Assembly (NCBI GenBank): GCA_029582165.1
Contig: CM055883.1
Location: forward strand, 16,524,501 to 16,588,500
Direction: 5' to 3'
Length of the DNA stretch: 64,000 bases
Origin: Portulaca oleracea
Taxonomy: Eukaryota; Streptophyta; Magnoliopsida; Caryophyllales; Portulacaceae
Made by a program: the position numbers and the translations under genes. Numbering within the stretch: the stretch's first letter is position 1; each line of letters begins with the position of its first letter. The notes below the pieces were generated by a model. That model worked only from the letters and a program-made list of their open reading frames with translations, was not told the DNA's origin and ran no database searches. Positions 9,812-22,343 of this stretch are shown here, piece by piece.

Positions 9812-11410
9812 TGTTTAGGCCCAAATTTTGTGTCTAAATACCGCCTAAATCCTTAGGCTTTTAACTCATTTCGTGGTTTAATTTCATTGTTTTTAATGCG
9901 TTTTTGGTTATTTTGTAGATTTTGGAGTTTTTACCAAAACATGGCAAAAAGAGCTATTTTAGAGCATTTTTGGTGATTTCCCGAGGCGACCCGGACCGAA
10001 AGTCGAGGCGGAGTTGACCCGGGACCACTTTCCTCACCTTTGGTGTCAATTAGTGAAGTAACACCTGCTACGACCCTCGGATCGGGCGTTACATGCTTCG
10101 AAAAGAAGGAAGAAACAAAGGAAAGGAAAGCCAAGGCGTAGCCCCTGCCACGATTAACATAGCGCTCGCTACGCCCATAACACATTAGGAGCCGAGCTGG
10201 ACCGTACCCACGATCCTGGTTACCATATCCACGGTGGGCATATGCAAAGGGTGATGTGACCGAGCAAGACCATACCCAAGGTCTTGGGAGACCGTAGCCA
10301 CGGTGCTGCGAAGGAAAAAAATCGCCTGGAGGATTTCGCTCGTCGCGCCCGCGACCCCCCGTTGCTGCGCGCTTTGTTGGCTTTGTACGCTGCGTTTTCG
10401 GCAGTTTTTATCCCGTGTATAAATAGCTCTTGTGCTGCGGTTTTTGGGAAATATTAGGAGGGATTCGACTTTGGATAGAATTAGACATTATTTCAGCTTG
10501 GTATTAATGAATTTTAGAGAGAGATTAGTGAGAGATTAATCTAGGGTTTAAGAGATTTGTGTTAATTATTGAAGATTTGAAGATTCAAACAATTGAAAGA
10601 TTGTTGGATCATCTTTTATTGCTTTCTCTTGTTCATCTACATTATTTTGATAAGTATTCTCTTCCCTTAACTCTTTTATTAATTACCTTGCTAATTACTT
10701 TGCTTGTTCTTAATTTCTTTACTTGCTATTTAATTGTTTTTGCTTGTTTATGGTTGTTTGATGTTAGAAAGCATGTTTAGGTTTGGTTTGGATGTTGTTA
10801 GTATAGTTGGTATCATGATTAGTGGCTAGAAACCCTATGGGTTAGGGGGTAATTAAGGGTGTGAATGGGTGATTAGGTTTGGGTTAGCAATATTAGTGAG
10901 TAACTAGTTGGAAAATCAATTTCTCATTCCTATCCTTCCCTCAAGTGGGATGTATTTGGGTTCGAAAGCTCCCGAATACATCCAACACTTGTGTTGGAAT
11001 TAGGATCGTTAGTACTCTACTCACGGAAGTGAATAGAGGCTAACTAGGAAATTTCGTTTCATTAACCCTCCGAGTCTGTCGATGGACTTTGGGGAAGTTA
11101 ATCCGGACTATCCTCCGAAGAGGAAGCTCGGTTGGTATTTTCTAACGGAATTTCCACTTGATTCTCCCTCCTTGTTATTCCCTTGTTGCAAAACTCATTT
11201 CCTCATCCCCGTTTGCATCCCGAAAAGCCTCCGAAGCCTATTTTCCATTCCTTGACCGACCTTAGATTTCTTTGTTGCGTTGTGACCTCTTCAAGCCAAA
11301 TACCTTACCTTTGTAATCTCAACCCAACCATTGACCTAGTTTCTATGACCAAGGTAGCCAGATCCCTGAGAAAGAACGACAAAACCGAGGTCCATAAAAC
11401 CACTGTTACA
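9812..11410 (+). repeat. 3' LTR of the Athila-type element
   Basis: 1599 bp, TGTTTAGG to CACTGTTACA, matching 198-1770 with scattered substitutions and small indels. TATA box at 10,418-10,425. It carries an extra GTCGCG-CC-CGCGAC palindrome near 10,343-10,356 that the 5' LTR lacks. Confidence 0.88.
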
Positions 11411-11830
11411 ACCACATGCGCGCGCCAGCCATCCCAGGCCCACCTTCGTCGATTGCTTAAAACCCACCTAGGTTTTAAGCGACCTGGGCCCAAATTTCTG
11501 TTCCCGCGAAACATTTGGTGTCGTCTTATCTTGGGCCTTTATGTTTTGGCTTCAACCGACCCATTCGTGTATTTTTGATATCTCGATTTCTGTTATCGAC
11601 TCTATGATGCTTGGTTCTGAAATTTTCGCTCGAGTTATCTCCGACACATAAGTTTTTTGGTTGTTTTTTTATTTTCTTTTCTCTTTGGGGAAGCGGGAAT
11701 AATTCGGATTAATCCCATCATGTAGAACATCATCCAAAAATTGCATTAATAAAGCGTCAAAGTCTTGCTTCAGCAAAAAGAGTCTTGCATAAGAAAAAGT
11801 ACAAAGGAGTCTTGCATTGTGTAAGTTTGA
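11411..11830 (-). repeat. Ogre-like flank / 3' region of the PMD pseudogene
   Basis: This resumes the host sequence of the Athila insertion. It contains the palindrome GCTTAAAACC-CACCTA-GGTTTTAAGC (11,455-11,480), which matches the word at 161-184. No gene is visible. It lies directly downstream, in minus sense, of the PMD pseudogene stop at about 11,831. Confidence 0.5.
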
Positions 11831-14537
11831 TCACCACAGGGAGCCTGAATTGCCGTTGTCCTCCGCCAAGTTGCCACCTGCATTTGAAGCTCCCGCATTG
11901 GAAGTACAGGTCGTGCCAAAATAGGTATCCCAGGAGTAATAATCAGGTTCAGGTGCAGTCTGCACGAGAAGCGATGGCGCAGTCAAGGACATTTTCGAAG
12001 GATGTACACTCGACGGTGAAGACATGGAATGCTCCTCTGAATCAACCAGCCAGGAATGATCGGGAACTTGCCATTCAACAGACGGAGTAGGCCGTATAGG
12101 ACCGGTTCCATAACTGGGGGCTGGCCAACTAGAAGAAGCATATCCTCTCAGCCAAGAGTGTTGAGGCATAGACCATTCTTGAGAACCCATCGGCCATGAC
12201 GGACCCGTTCCAAGAGCAAGGACAAGCCATCCTACAGAACTGGAACCAAAAGAGGAAGCATCGTAGGGTGCATGACGTGAAGTAGCGTCATCCGCTAGGG
12301 TCTGACTGCCTAGATACCCTACGGATGCACCAGAGTCACGGTCCCTCACCACTATCTCCCGACCGCGACGAGCTGAACGCACTGAAGCTAGAGTATGACG
12401 GGAATGAGGGGGCCGGTATGTGGCACTCGACTCGGCAAGCATCCTCCACCGTGTAGAAATGGGGCTAAGTATCAACACCATATCCAGCACTGTGATATAA
12501 CCCTCCATGACCAAGTGGCTCCTCCAAGGACATTTGAGCCATGTCCTCTTTCCATACTCGGAGGACGGCGATCTCTACTACTGGACCTGCTATGGTGAGA
12601 TCCACATGAATGTCTGCCCTCGAGCAGAACGCCTTTGCCCCGACCCTCTTGTACAGCCGCTAGAGGAGGACGAGAAGAGCTACCAATTTTTTCCCGACAT
12701 CGACCTCGAGAAGAATATTCCCCTACCGAAGAGCGGCGTGGGGGCTCCGTGCGAGGAACACTTGCAGTGGAACGTCGAGGTGGTTCTCGAGGAACAGACT
12801 CCGCATCAGCCTCCATATCGGCTCTTCTAGCAGTATCACCTCCATATCTACCGGAGTCGGTGAATGCCCGATCGACATGCTTCAACATGGTACTCCACTC
12901 CCTTGTCAATTGTCGGACGAAAGCCCATCTTGGCTGAAAGATGGCAAGACCGGGGTTAGCCATGAGTAATATGTGGAGTGGAAAAGAAGAAACATAAAAT
13001 GAAGGATTACCGGTTTACGATCAAATGCTTGAAGCATGGACCACTCGCTACTGTTCTCCACGTCCAAGAAGACGCCAATCTTTGCCTCTTTGGCAGAATC
13101 TCCACCTCAGCGGCCTTAGCATAGGGTCCCAGCTGAAAATTTTCTAGTCAAAGGTCAGCCAAAACATAATAAGGATAAGGGAGGAAAATACATACCACTC
13201 GATGAGCCTAACGACTAAGATAGAGTTCGAACTCATCATTGAATTGCTGTTGTGGAATTTTGTGCACAAAGTTGTCAAAATCTTAGCCTCAAACCAGATC
13301 CACCAGGACGTCGGGGTCAACCCGCCATGGCTCAAACATATGTGTCGGATGATCCAAGGAAATCAGACCGGGATAACCTCCCAAGATTTGTCTCGAAGCT
13401 CTCTCTCCCAGGTACCACACAGAACCATAAGGCCCCTCAACCAGGAGGCGAAGACAGGTGTCATGCGCCACCAGATCCAAAGGTTGTGGCAACCCTCCGA
13501 CGTTGAAATCGGCCCAAGGACGTCAGTTCACTTAATCCTGCAAAAGAAAGGGTGCATTTAAGTATGGCATGTAAAGGAAAACAGAAGAAGGATGTTGGGA
13601 AGGAAGTGATACCGGTTGTAAGTTGTCCAAGATGCTACGAATAAGGTCGAGACACCCGGATTTATATTTCTTGTCGTGAATGCCCTCGGTAGTCCAGCGT
13701 TTAGCAGCTAGTACCGTCTTATTCTTCCTTGAACGAATGCCCAGGGCTAAGATGTACTCATACGTACGCCCATAACTACATGAACATGATGTTAAATAAG
13801 GAAGAAAGGGTGGAAAACATTAAAAAGAGAAGGTTCGAGCACATACATCGAGCACCTTCCACAAGGAAGGACCATACTGATAACGAGTCTACGCCGCATG
13901 AAGGTAGACCGGGTCCGCATCCTGCGAAAGTCGGACGCCACTACGAAGCCATGGATGAAGTTTGCATATGACGCCTTGCGCCAGTTCATGTTTCGGATAT
14001 TATCAAAGTTGAGAAGGTTCCGAAACCATGTCAGGGAAATATTGTCCCCATGGTTGGCAAAGAGGGTGGTAGAAATGACGTAAGCCAAGAAAATAAAGCG
14101 GTGTTGCTCTACAGGCAAGCCTTTCAAACTTGCATCGCGAATGGTCATTTCAAAGTGCTTGTAGGCAAGGTTGGGGAGACCTTTCCATTGTCCCAAACGC
14201 GTAAACACTGGAGCAAACAAATCCAGAACTACTACAGAGATCTCCGTGTCAAAAACCACATCCTGCCCACCCCAAGGAAGACCGCTAATCACGACGAAAT
14301 CTTCGGGCGTAACCGTCATCTCACCCATAGGCAAGTGAAACGAGTTAGTTGAATCCCACAACCTCTAGGCCATTGCTCGGCCTATGATACGAAACTTCCT
14401 CTTCTTCCAAGCTTCCAAGCGTTTCCAAAAAGGCATGAAGCCTACCGCGGTCAAAGTATCACGGACAAAGTCGCCCGGATCGATTTCTTTGCGTTAAGTG
14501 GCTCTTTCAGAACGCCGGGAGTTTTCAAATTATCCTC
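11831..14537 (-). pseudogene. Plant mobile domain (PMD) gene, exons 2-6
   Basis: Exons are inferred by alignment with 48,250-50,081 and by splice signals: exon 2 14,537-13,847; exon 3 13,775-13,613; exon 4 13,537-13,196; exon 5 13,132-13,011; exon 6 ~12,936-11,831. Exon 2 has the PMD hallmarks FHLPMGEMTVTPEDF and SGLPWGG. Exon 4 has LRLLVEGPYGSVWYLGER, matching LLLEGPSALTFYLGEH in the other copy. Exon 6 is Arg/Ser-rich, then Trp/Ser/Pro-rich. Lesions include a TAG at 14,365-14,367, frameshifts near 14,440, 13,880 and 12,490, and stops at the start of exon 4. PMD proteins are aminotransferase-like in annotation only. Many are carried by transposons, and some cellular relatives act in silencing. 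Exon 1 is at 44,474-44,313. Confidence 0.75.
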
Positions 14538-14639
14538 CTAAAGGCAGAATTCCAGCACATCATTTAAAATGGGGGCTCAGTGCATAATTTCATGGACCCA
14601 AGCTGGACCCAACACAAACACTAGGCTCACAGCCACGGC
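14538..14639 (-). other. End of PMD intron 1 left of the family E insertion
   Basis: About 100 bp of intron 1, ending at the acceptor CTGCCTTTAG (read on minus) before exon 2. The last five bases, ACGGC (14,635-14,639), are the proposed target duplication. The other copy, ACGAC, is at 43,896-43,900. Confidence 0.5.
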
Positions 14640-15895
14640 TGACAGACCTAAAACGTATAAGGTCTCTGTGTACCGCAAGTGTACGTGTCTGTGCAGTAAC
14701 GAAAATATCGTTCTCTCTCAGGGACTTGTGTTCAACTGCGCACTAAACTAGTTCACTACAAAGGATGATAGGTCGATCAAAAGGTTGGTGTAAAGGATCA
14801 GATAATTAACTAAGAAATAAGGTAATTAAAGGATTTAACCAAGTGATTAAAGGTGTTTAGAGGAGTCTACTCTAGTTAATCAATCAAATTATCAACAATC
14901 ACGCTGTAGATAACAATATAATTCGGGGTCTATAATCTTTCTAGGCCTTATCACTTCGATCTTTCGATCCTACGTGAGTTACAGTGATTAAACTAAACAT
15001 TATTTCTAACTATTTAATCCAATCAAAGATAAAGAATTGATTATAAATTGACACTAGGCAAGAATCATTATGTCTAACTATTTTCTAAACCTATTCAATC
15101 TACGCATTCCAATTCAAGACTCAAACTGTCGCTCTGTTGTCAAGAATCTAAAACCAGGTAGAGACTCAAACTGTCGTTCTATTGCCAAATTACCATGACA
15201 TACAATACACACATCTTAAACGAATAAAAGGATAACCTAACACCGAAACTGTATTCAAATTCAATCAAAAGACAGCGAGTTTATCCCCCAAACAAAGGGA
15301 ATTTAGCAACTCATAATAAAAATTAAGAAAGCGATAAGAAAAACTAAATAACAAAATATAAAGAGAATAGAAATTAAACTGAACATCCGAGTCGTTGAAT
15401 TCGATCTCTTTGTGTCACCTAAATCGATCTCCTTCTCTTCCTCTTTTGTTCCTAAACTACTAGAGCGGCTCCCCAAAGGGAGGAAAATAATCAAGAACCT
15501 TAATCTAAATGGCCTGTGAAATAAACTAAAATATCGTTCGCTTAATTTCTCCCAGAAGGGAGAGAACTAGGAAAATAAAACATATACTAAAAACGCTGGC
15601 TGCTTCAGACTGCGGATATAAATCTCTTTTATAGGGTTGGGCTAGGGCACAAAACGCTGGCTGCATTTTAGAAACGCTAGTTGCGTTTTGTCCAAAAAGT
15701 GAGAAACTTCCGCGAATGGGCATTGGCTGCATTTTCAAAACGCTAGCTGCGTTTCGCTCTTTCTCGGCTTCTGAAGTTTCAGGGGCTGCGCCTTGTTTCT
15801 CCGCCTCAATTGGACTTGGGCCGTGGATGTTGCTGTTAGGCCTCTTTCTCTTCTCTTCCTTTACTTCAAATTCTCTTTTCTTCTCATTTATTCTT
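14640..15895 (-). repeat. Left (3') LTR of family E, truncated
   Basis: It begins TGACAGACC (minus-sense end CTGTCA) and parallels 42,298-43,575. It stops where family A begins, at TGTTCGG 15,896. It contains a minus-strand TATAAAAG (15,633-15,626), with AAAACGC/GCGTTTT-type words upstream at 15,651-15,760. Confidence 0.8.
15651..15760 (-). promoter_or_regulatory. AAAACGC/GCGTTTT words upstream of the family E TATA box
   Basis: Four partial copies of a 17-19 nt quasi-palindrome (AAACGC-TAGCT-GCGTTT type) lie 20-130 bp upstream, in minus sense, of TATAAAAG. The right LTR holds cleaner copies at 43,324-43,340 and 43,389-43,407. Here several arms carry C-to-T-type changes (GCATTTT). Confidence 0.5.
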
Positions 15896-17225
15896 TGTTC
15901 GGTTGTAATTTTTGTGGTTTTATGAGTTAAGGTTGTCGGTCCACAGGGATGGGTGTGAGGCTTGATTAAGGTAATCGGTTTGTGTAGAGGGGGTTTTCTC
16001 ACAATGCGGAAAGCGGTAAATTATGTTAAGGAAAGCAATAAACTAATCTAGACATGATATTAATTAAGAAAGCAATAAAAGGAGAGCAATAAAGAAAACA
16101 CTTAAGGATGAAATCAATTAAAAGACATCAATGAAGACAATGAATGAACAACAAAATTGGGAACAAGAAATTATACCTTCGATGACAAAAATCTTCTAAC
16201 CTTCAATCTACCTTTGCAATTTCACCCGAACAAACAAGAAATTGTGGATTAGATTACCAAGGATCTCCCAAATTCTCACTAGGAAGTAGAATTGGAATTC
16301 CTTGACCCTCCTCCCCACTAAAAGATGGATTTGATGTGGCTAACCCTAGAAAGCTTTGAAATCAAGTCAACAATGGAGATTAGAGAGAGAGAGAGAGAAG
16401 AGAGAGAAAGCTTTGTAAAACTTCAATGGAAACTTGCTTGAATTGAGAAAACTTGAGAAAGTTTGAATACAAATGCTAGAAATCAATGAAAGCTTGAAGA
16501 ACAATGAAGAACAATTGAAAACTTGAAGAACAATTAAGAGAGATTAAAGCAAATAAAGGAAAGCAATTAAATGTAATTCTACTCCTAAACTACCTAGGCT
16601 AATTTGGTTATTTAGATTAATACAAGTGGGTATTTATAGAAGAAGGAAAAATACAACCCAAAACCCTAGGACAAATCGCAGCACGCGCGTCTGCAGACAG
16701 AGTGGCTCGGGCGAGCCACCCTGCGCTCGGGCGAGCGTTCTCGCGATTTTCCCTGCCGACTTCAAACGGGCATAACTTCTTCATCCGAACTCCGTTTTAG
16801 GCCCGTAAGATATCGATGGAAAGCTCTCGGTGTGTACTTTAATCTCCCAAAGTTTCAGACCTATCGGAGTTGTAACGAAGGAGTTATGACCCAAAGGGTG
16901 AAGGCACACGTATTTCAAACCTTTGAGTTTGTACCGTTCCCCTGTTTTGCGCCAATCTTGATATGGAATTTCCGACTTCGGTTTCGCCTCGGCTCTTGGC
17001 TCGGGTTGACTTGGTTTGACTCAGATCTCGGCTCGGGTTGACTTGGTTTGACTCGGGAAATAGCTCGGGATTCCCTTAAAACCTTCAATTAAGCCCAAAC
17101 TTCTTCTAACTTCTTATTTTCCTACAAAAAAACCAAATCATTATATCTAATATATAAATAGGGGTTAAAACAAGCAAATATACCCTATAAAAGAGAAGAA
17201 ATTCGGCTCGATACGAGGCCGAACA
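15896..17225 (-). repeat. Family A LTR, copy A
   Basis: 1330 bp, TGTTCGG to GGCCGAACA in plus sense. It has a minus-strand TATAAATA (16,638-16,631). Upstream palindromes are GTGGCTCG-GG-CGAGCCAC (16,702-16,719) and CGCTCG-GG-CGAGCG (16,724-16,737). A (GA)n run is near 16,381. It is the longest of the four LTRs. Confidence 0.85.
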
Positions 17226-17859
17226 CCACTCCAACACAAGGGTTTGCTCGCCCCGAGCAAACTGAAAACGAAGAAAAGGACTAAAAAGAAAAACTAAAAA
17301 CCTAACTCACTTTCGCAGGAATCGCGGATGCATTTAGCACTTGCATCAAGCCCTATAAACCTCTGGCCGGGGCGGTGGACGAGGTAGGTCTCGTGAGGGT
17401 TTATAGCAACTAGACCCACAAAAGCCATAGAAAAAGGAAAAAGGGAAAGTGAAAAACAAAACAAGTTTAAAAGAAAAGAAAAAAAAAACTGCTCGTTTCA
17501 ATGAATCAGGTCATTTCAATAAAGAAAACGGTATTAATCCTCCAAAAAGAACCGTTATGAGCATCTCACAACTCTTAACTCAAACAACTGTCAATCTTAG
17601 AAGTTTTTGATTCCTTACACCTCAATTAGAGTTTAATCCCATTTGAAAGAGTTTTAAACAGTTCTAATCGATCCTGGACGACCCAAAAGACTCACACCCG
17701 AGCTTACAAAACAGCGAAACGAACAAAGGAAAGGAAAGAGTTGCCCCTCCCCGCATTTGGTCGCCCTTGGCTTGGTGAGGGCCGCAGGTGATGCAAGGAA
17801 GAGCCCATCACATTATTAACACTTCAAACTTTTTCTTTTTTTTAATGTCGGTATTAGCC

Positions 17860-18048
17860 TTATTTTCGGGAATTGGACGGCCCATATAAGGGGTATACCC
17901 TCCCAACACGGTCTTTTCCATTCACCTCTCCGTCGCAAAGCGATATAGGAGGAGGGTTAAGGGGCATCCGTGCCATACCACTGATACCGGGCCCGTGTAG
18001 GTTGGCTAAGTGTATGGTGGTTGATATCGTAAAGCCGACACGCCCCAC
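17860..18048 (-). CDS. Conserved small ORF, unit A (62 aa)
   Basis: Starts MGRVGFTIST and ends YGPSNSRK. It is conserved in frame in all four units and in the Athila element at 8960-9130. Unit A reads IHLANLHGPGISGMARM in its first half. Function unknown; see the entry at 8960 for the RNA-block alternative. Confidence 0.35.
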   Translation of the reverse strand: MGRVGFTISTTIHLANLHGPGISGMARMPLNPPPISLCDGEVNGKDRVGRVYPLYGPSNSRK

Positions 18049-18509
18049 TTAGTCAAATTATTTAATTTTGCTGCTATTTTCTGACTTTTGCTTTGGCATT
18101 TGCTTTTTCTCTTTTTTTTTTCTTTTTCTTTTTGGAAAACAAGCTCGGATATGAACCCCTAGAATTTCCAAGTTTCAACCAGAACATAAAAAGAAGAAAT
18201 GGAATCTCACTAGACACTTGATGAAAAGAATCTAATTAAGGTAAGTCATGGCAATCGCCCAAGTTAGGGTCGAAAATGCTCAAACCGGTTTCTTTGAAAG
18301 AAGATTAAGAACGGCTTCCTGATTTCAACAACGAAATCCAAGAAACAAAGCAAAAACAAAAACAAAACGAAAAACGAAAACTTTCAAGGTTTTTCACTTC
18401 CTTTTTTCTCCTTTTCACACAAAATTTTTTTAATTTTTCGACACAAACTACGAAAAACGAAAACAAAGACTCAAAACTAGGTGGTCTACCCATGACAAAT
18501 GGAAGTATC

Positions 18510-18551
18510 ACCCCCCACTCCCACACAAAACTTCACAATGTCCCCATTGTG
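18510..18551 (-). other. Hairpin plus G-run, unit A
   Basis: Read on minus: CACAATG-GGGA-CATTGTG, then a purine run GTGTGGGAGTGGGGGGTGATA. The loop GGGA fits the GNRA pattern. It matches 8519-8560 in the Athila element and recurs in units B and C. Confidence 0.5.
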
Positions 18552-19189
18552 AGAAGAAGGGTGTCACAAATAAGGTAGAAAACCTAAAAACACACAACAA
18601 ACACATAACAAACAATAATTGGTGGCAACCCGAGCCCACACGGCTCCAACAACAATAATATCCCAACATTCACACTCAAGGGGTCCGCCACCCAAAAAGA
18701 AAATCAAGCATGCATCATGGATCATCGATATATTCACATAAAGAGAGAGTGGAAAGTAATTACCTAGGATCTTCAATTAAAAGCACTCAATCCACGATCC
18801 AAAGATCATCACACAGAGGATAGAAATAAACAAGAAAACATACTATGTGTGATGGTTCACATGCAATATCAAAAAGAAAAACAAACTACACAAGACACTA
18901 AGGATTAATGAACTAAGAAAACAAACTAAAATATTTACAAAACGACTCTTTTTTTCTTTTCTTAGACTCGAATACCGGAATGCATACTACCCTCCTACTC
19001 CAACACAAAGAGGTTGTCGTGTCCTCAAAATGGAAACAGAAGTAGGTAAGCAAGCACCCCAAAATAAAAGAAAAAGACACACACAAAAAGAAAATAAAAG
19101 AAGAAAAGAAAGACCAACCCACTAATTATACAAGAAGGGTGAGGAAGGATATTACCTCAAAGGCATCTTATCAAGAAATTCACTCCTTC

Positions 19190-20914
19190 TCACCTCAAGA
19201 TATCGGGCATCATGTCAGAACCATTCAACGCCCGGAGTAACAAATCATGCATCCTCTCATGCATCTCAGAATGGTGGTGGTAAGAGCACACTCGCAATAG
19301 CACATAAACAAACATTAGTGCCCTTAACAATTTATCAAATGCCTTAGAAAAGTCATAGAACTGATGAAATTCATGAATATACAAGACTTTTCTAGGCACG
19401 GTGAAAGAAGACATGACAAATGGATCCTCCCATTGACTCGTAAACAGAGATTGGGTATACAAATCAACGGAAGGAGGCAATACAACACATTTCTGAACAT
19501 GCTCATGCGAAGACTTGGATGCAAACAATGGTTCAAACTCAATTTCCATGCATTTTTCATCAATCACAAATTCTAAATCACCACTCTCATCCAAATAATC
19601 ATCACAATCGTCAATAGGTAATAAGGAAAATAGAGGGTTAGACCACATCATAACACTCCCAACATCACACACAAGCACATCTTCATCTTCATCAATATCA
19701 GACTCACAAGAAGAACTATCAACATCTAAAGACAAAGGTGCATCATCCAAATCAACATCAAAAGTGAAAGTGGAAGGTTCAGGGTCATAACTCATAGTGA
19801 ATGACTCAGAAAGCATGTCATCTTCAAAAGCATCATTGTCAACAACCAAGTTCAAACAATCATGATCATTCCCCAATGAATTATGCTCATCATCACAGGT
19901 ATGCACATCAATGGACTCAGATACAAGAGTAGCTAAAGCCTCACTAATGCAATGATCCTCAATGAGAGTGAACAAATCGTTATCAAGCACACATTCAATC
20001 ACAACATATTACATTTTACTCTCAACAAGATCATGCTCAATTACATCATGACATTCACTAAACTCAATCTTTTCTTCACATAAAGGCATGGACAAGGGTG
20101 TGGACAATAGTTCATCATCTAGCATGTTTTCAACTAATTCTACATCATCGCACATAGAATCATCTTGTTCCTCATGCTCACAAGGTGGGGCTAGAGCTAA
20201 GGAATTACTAAGTAGTCCAAGGCATGGTCGGTTATAATAGTCATCATCCTCATCATACACAGCAGAATCAACATGCATTTCAGGACTCAAAGACAATGAA
20301 TGACCTATTTCAACATTCGAATCAACCATTTGTGAAGAAGGAGTTACTACCCTTTGATTACTCTCATGGACAAATTCACGCATATACTCATTCATGTTCG
20401 CACATAATTTTTCTACTTCTGCCTTGAAGGAAACCACTGTAGCTTGCAAACAAGAAATTGAACTATGATACGGCGAATCACACAAGGAGCACACGGAAGG
20501 AGACTCAACAATCGCACTTTGGGAAAGATCATAACAGTTTTCCACATATCCCCCATCATAAGATTGATCATCAACATACACGGGGTATTCACATGATTGT
20601 TCAGTTTCGGTCCCAAAGGGTGTTGCATAAGGAGGTTGGACGCTAGGACTAACATTTTGTTGCTTAAATTCATAGGAATCCCTAGACAACCATTCAAGTA
20701 GCTCCCATGCTGGTTCTTCTCCTAAACTAGAAAACCCGTAATAATCTAAAAGGTTTCGGGTCTCATAGTTCACACCCTCACTAACAATTCCCAACAAATT
20801 CAATGTATCATAAAAAATGCCATACAATTCACATTGAGCACGATAATTATGTAATCTAGCAAAATACCTCCAAAATATTTCATGCTCAAATTGAGGGAAT
20901 TGGGGACTATCCAT
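19190..20914 (-). pseudogene. Gag-derived acidic protein with CCHC knuckle, unit A
   Basis: Two frames, 20,914-20,009 (301 aa) and 20,002-19,190 (270 aa), are one gene broken by a TAA at the seam. The N-terminus (FWRYFARLHNY, then VNYETRNLLDYYGFSSLGEE and PAWELLEWLSRDSYEF) resembles the C-terminal part of retrotransposon gag domains. CSLCDSPYHSSISC is an exact CX2CX4HX4C knuckle. A long Asp/Glu/Ser-rich acidic region follows. The C-terminus is FTVPRKVLYIHEFHQFYDFSKAFDKLLRALMFV, ending in LLLRALNGSDMMPDILR. There is no protease or pol. It is probably an RNA-binding capsid-like product; function beyond that is unknown. Confidence 0.7.
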
Positions 20915-21097
20915 AACTCTTTTTTTTTCTATTTTTCTAATTTTCTATTTTTTTTCTTTTCTTTTCTCACTTTTTTTTTCGATATTTAATTTTTTTCGCT
21001 ACATTTTTTCTAGCATAATCAAAAAAGCAATAAACTATGTACACACAAACCAATAGCCTAATCTACCAAATAACGCCATCCCCGGCAACGGCGCCAT
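20915..21097 (-). other. Leader and intact PBS of unit A
   Basis: The leader is T-rich in plus sense. Positions 21,079-21,096 read TCCCCGGCAACGGCGCCA, the complement of a tRNA-Asp PBS and identical to the usual 3' end of plant tRNA-Asp including CCA. It lies one base from LTR B. This is the only intact PBS in the array. Confidence 0.85.
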
Positions 21098-22343
21098 TGT
21101 TCGGTTGTAATTTTTGTAGTTTTATGAGTTAAGGTTGTCGGTCCACAGGGATGGGTGTGAGGCTTGATTAAGGTAATCGGTTTGTGTAGAGGGGGTTTTC
21201 TCACAATGCGGAAAGCGGTAAATTATGTAAAGGAAAGCAATAACCTAATCTAGACATGATAATAATTAAGAAAGCAATAAAAGGAGAGCAATAAAGAAAA
21301 CACTTAAGGATGAAATCAATTAAAAGACATGAATGAAGACAATGAATGAACAACAAAATTGGGAACAAGAAATTATACCTTCGATGACAAAAATCTTCTA
21401 ACCTTCAATCTACCTTTGCAATTTCCCCCGAACAAACAAGAAATTTTGGATTAGATTACCAAGGATTTCAAGTCAACAATGGAGATTAGAGAGAGAGAGA
21501 GAGAAGAGAGAAGAGAGAGAAAGCTTTGTAAAACTTCAATGGAAACTTGCTTGAATTGAGAAAACTTGAGAAAGTTTGAATACAAATGCTAGAAATCAAT
21601 GAAAGCTTGAAGAACAATGAAGAACAATTGAAAACTTGAAGAACAATTAAGAGAGATTAAAGCAAATAAAGGAAAGCAATTAAATCTAATTCTACTCCTA
21701 AACTACCTAGGCTAATTTGATTATTTAGATTAATACAAGTGGGTATTTATAGAAGAAGGAAAAATACAACCCAAAACCCTAGGACAAATCGCAGCACGCG
21801 CGTCTGCAGACAGAGTGGCTCGGGCGAGCCACCCTCTGGCTCGGGCGAGCCAGCGTTCTAGGCAGTTTTTCCCTGCCGACTTCAAACGGGCATAACTTCT
21901 TCATCCAAACTCCGTTTTGGCCCGTAAGATATCGATGGAAAGCTCTCGGTGTGTACTTTAAGCTCCCAAAGTTTCAGACCTATCGGAGTTGTAACGAAGG
22001 AGTTATGACCCAAAGGGTGAAGGCACTCGTATTTCAAACCTTTGAGTTTGTACCGTTCCCCTGTTTTGCGCCAATCTTGACATGGAATTTCCGACTTCGG
22101 TTTCGCCTCGGCTCTTGGCTCGGGTTGACTTGGTTTGACTCGGATCTCGGCTCGGGTTGACTTGGTTTGACTCGGGAAATAGCTCGGGATTCCCTAAAAA
22201 CCTTCAATTAAGCCCAAACTTCTTCTAACTTCTTATTTTCCTACAAAACACCAAATCATTATATCTAATATATAAATAGGGGTTAAAACAAGCAAATATA
22301 CCCTATAAAAGAGAAGAAATTCGGCTCGATACGAGGCCGAACA
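21098..22343 (-). repeat. Family A LTR, copy B
   Basis: 1246 bp. Relative to copy A it lacks an internal block of roughly 100 bp near 21,465 (between ACCAAGGAT and TTCAAGTCAAC). TATAAATA is intact at 21,751-21,744, with two GGCTCG-GG-CGAGCC words upstream. Confidence 0.85.

Larger units (their letters stand above)
198..11410 (+). mobile_element. Athila-type Ty3/gypsy element without pol
   Basis: A full-length element 11.2 kb long. The LTRs at 198-1770 and 9812-11410 begin TGTTTAG and end GTTACA. The flanks GCCAC (193-197) and ACCAC (11,411-11,415) agree at 4 of 5 bases, consistent with an old 5-bp target duplication. Order: LTR, PBS, gag, gag tail/protease, promoter-like spacer, ORF1-type pseudogene, about 2 kb of conserved 3' noncoding DNA, PPT, LTR. 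No reverse transcriptase, RNase H or integrase is present, so it could only have moved with help from another element. Assignment to the Athila lineage rests on the PBS type, the protease style and the ORF1-type gene. Confidence 0.85.
17226..19189 (-). other. Internal A 3' noncoding region
   Basis: About 2 kb downstream (minus) of the gag-like gene, related block by block to 7,905-9,811. It includes the LTR-adjacent TTGGAGTGG tract, GCTCGGGGCGAGC, the small ORF (18,048-17,860), and the hairpin/G-run at 18,551-18,510. No larger gene is supported. Confidence 0.7.

Noticed and set aside
12395..12937. Plus-strand frames opposite the PMD C-terminal exon
   Set aside because: Shadows of the Arg/Ser-rich minus-strand exon; no independent support.
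18305..18526. Conserved 73-codon minus-strand frame in units A and B (MWEWGVILPFVMGRPP..)
   Set aside because: It overlaps the G-run, is Phe/Cys/Lys-rich from poly-A/T stretches, and is not kept as an equivalent frame in unit C or the Athila element. Treated as incidental.
21079..21096. Possible tRNA gene fragment (tRNA-Asp 3' end)
   Set aside because: The match is limited to 18 bases at an LTR edge, which is exactly a primer-binding site.
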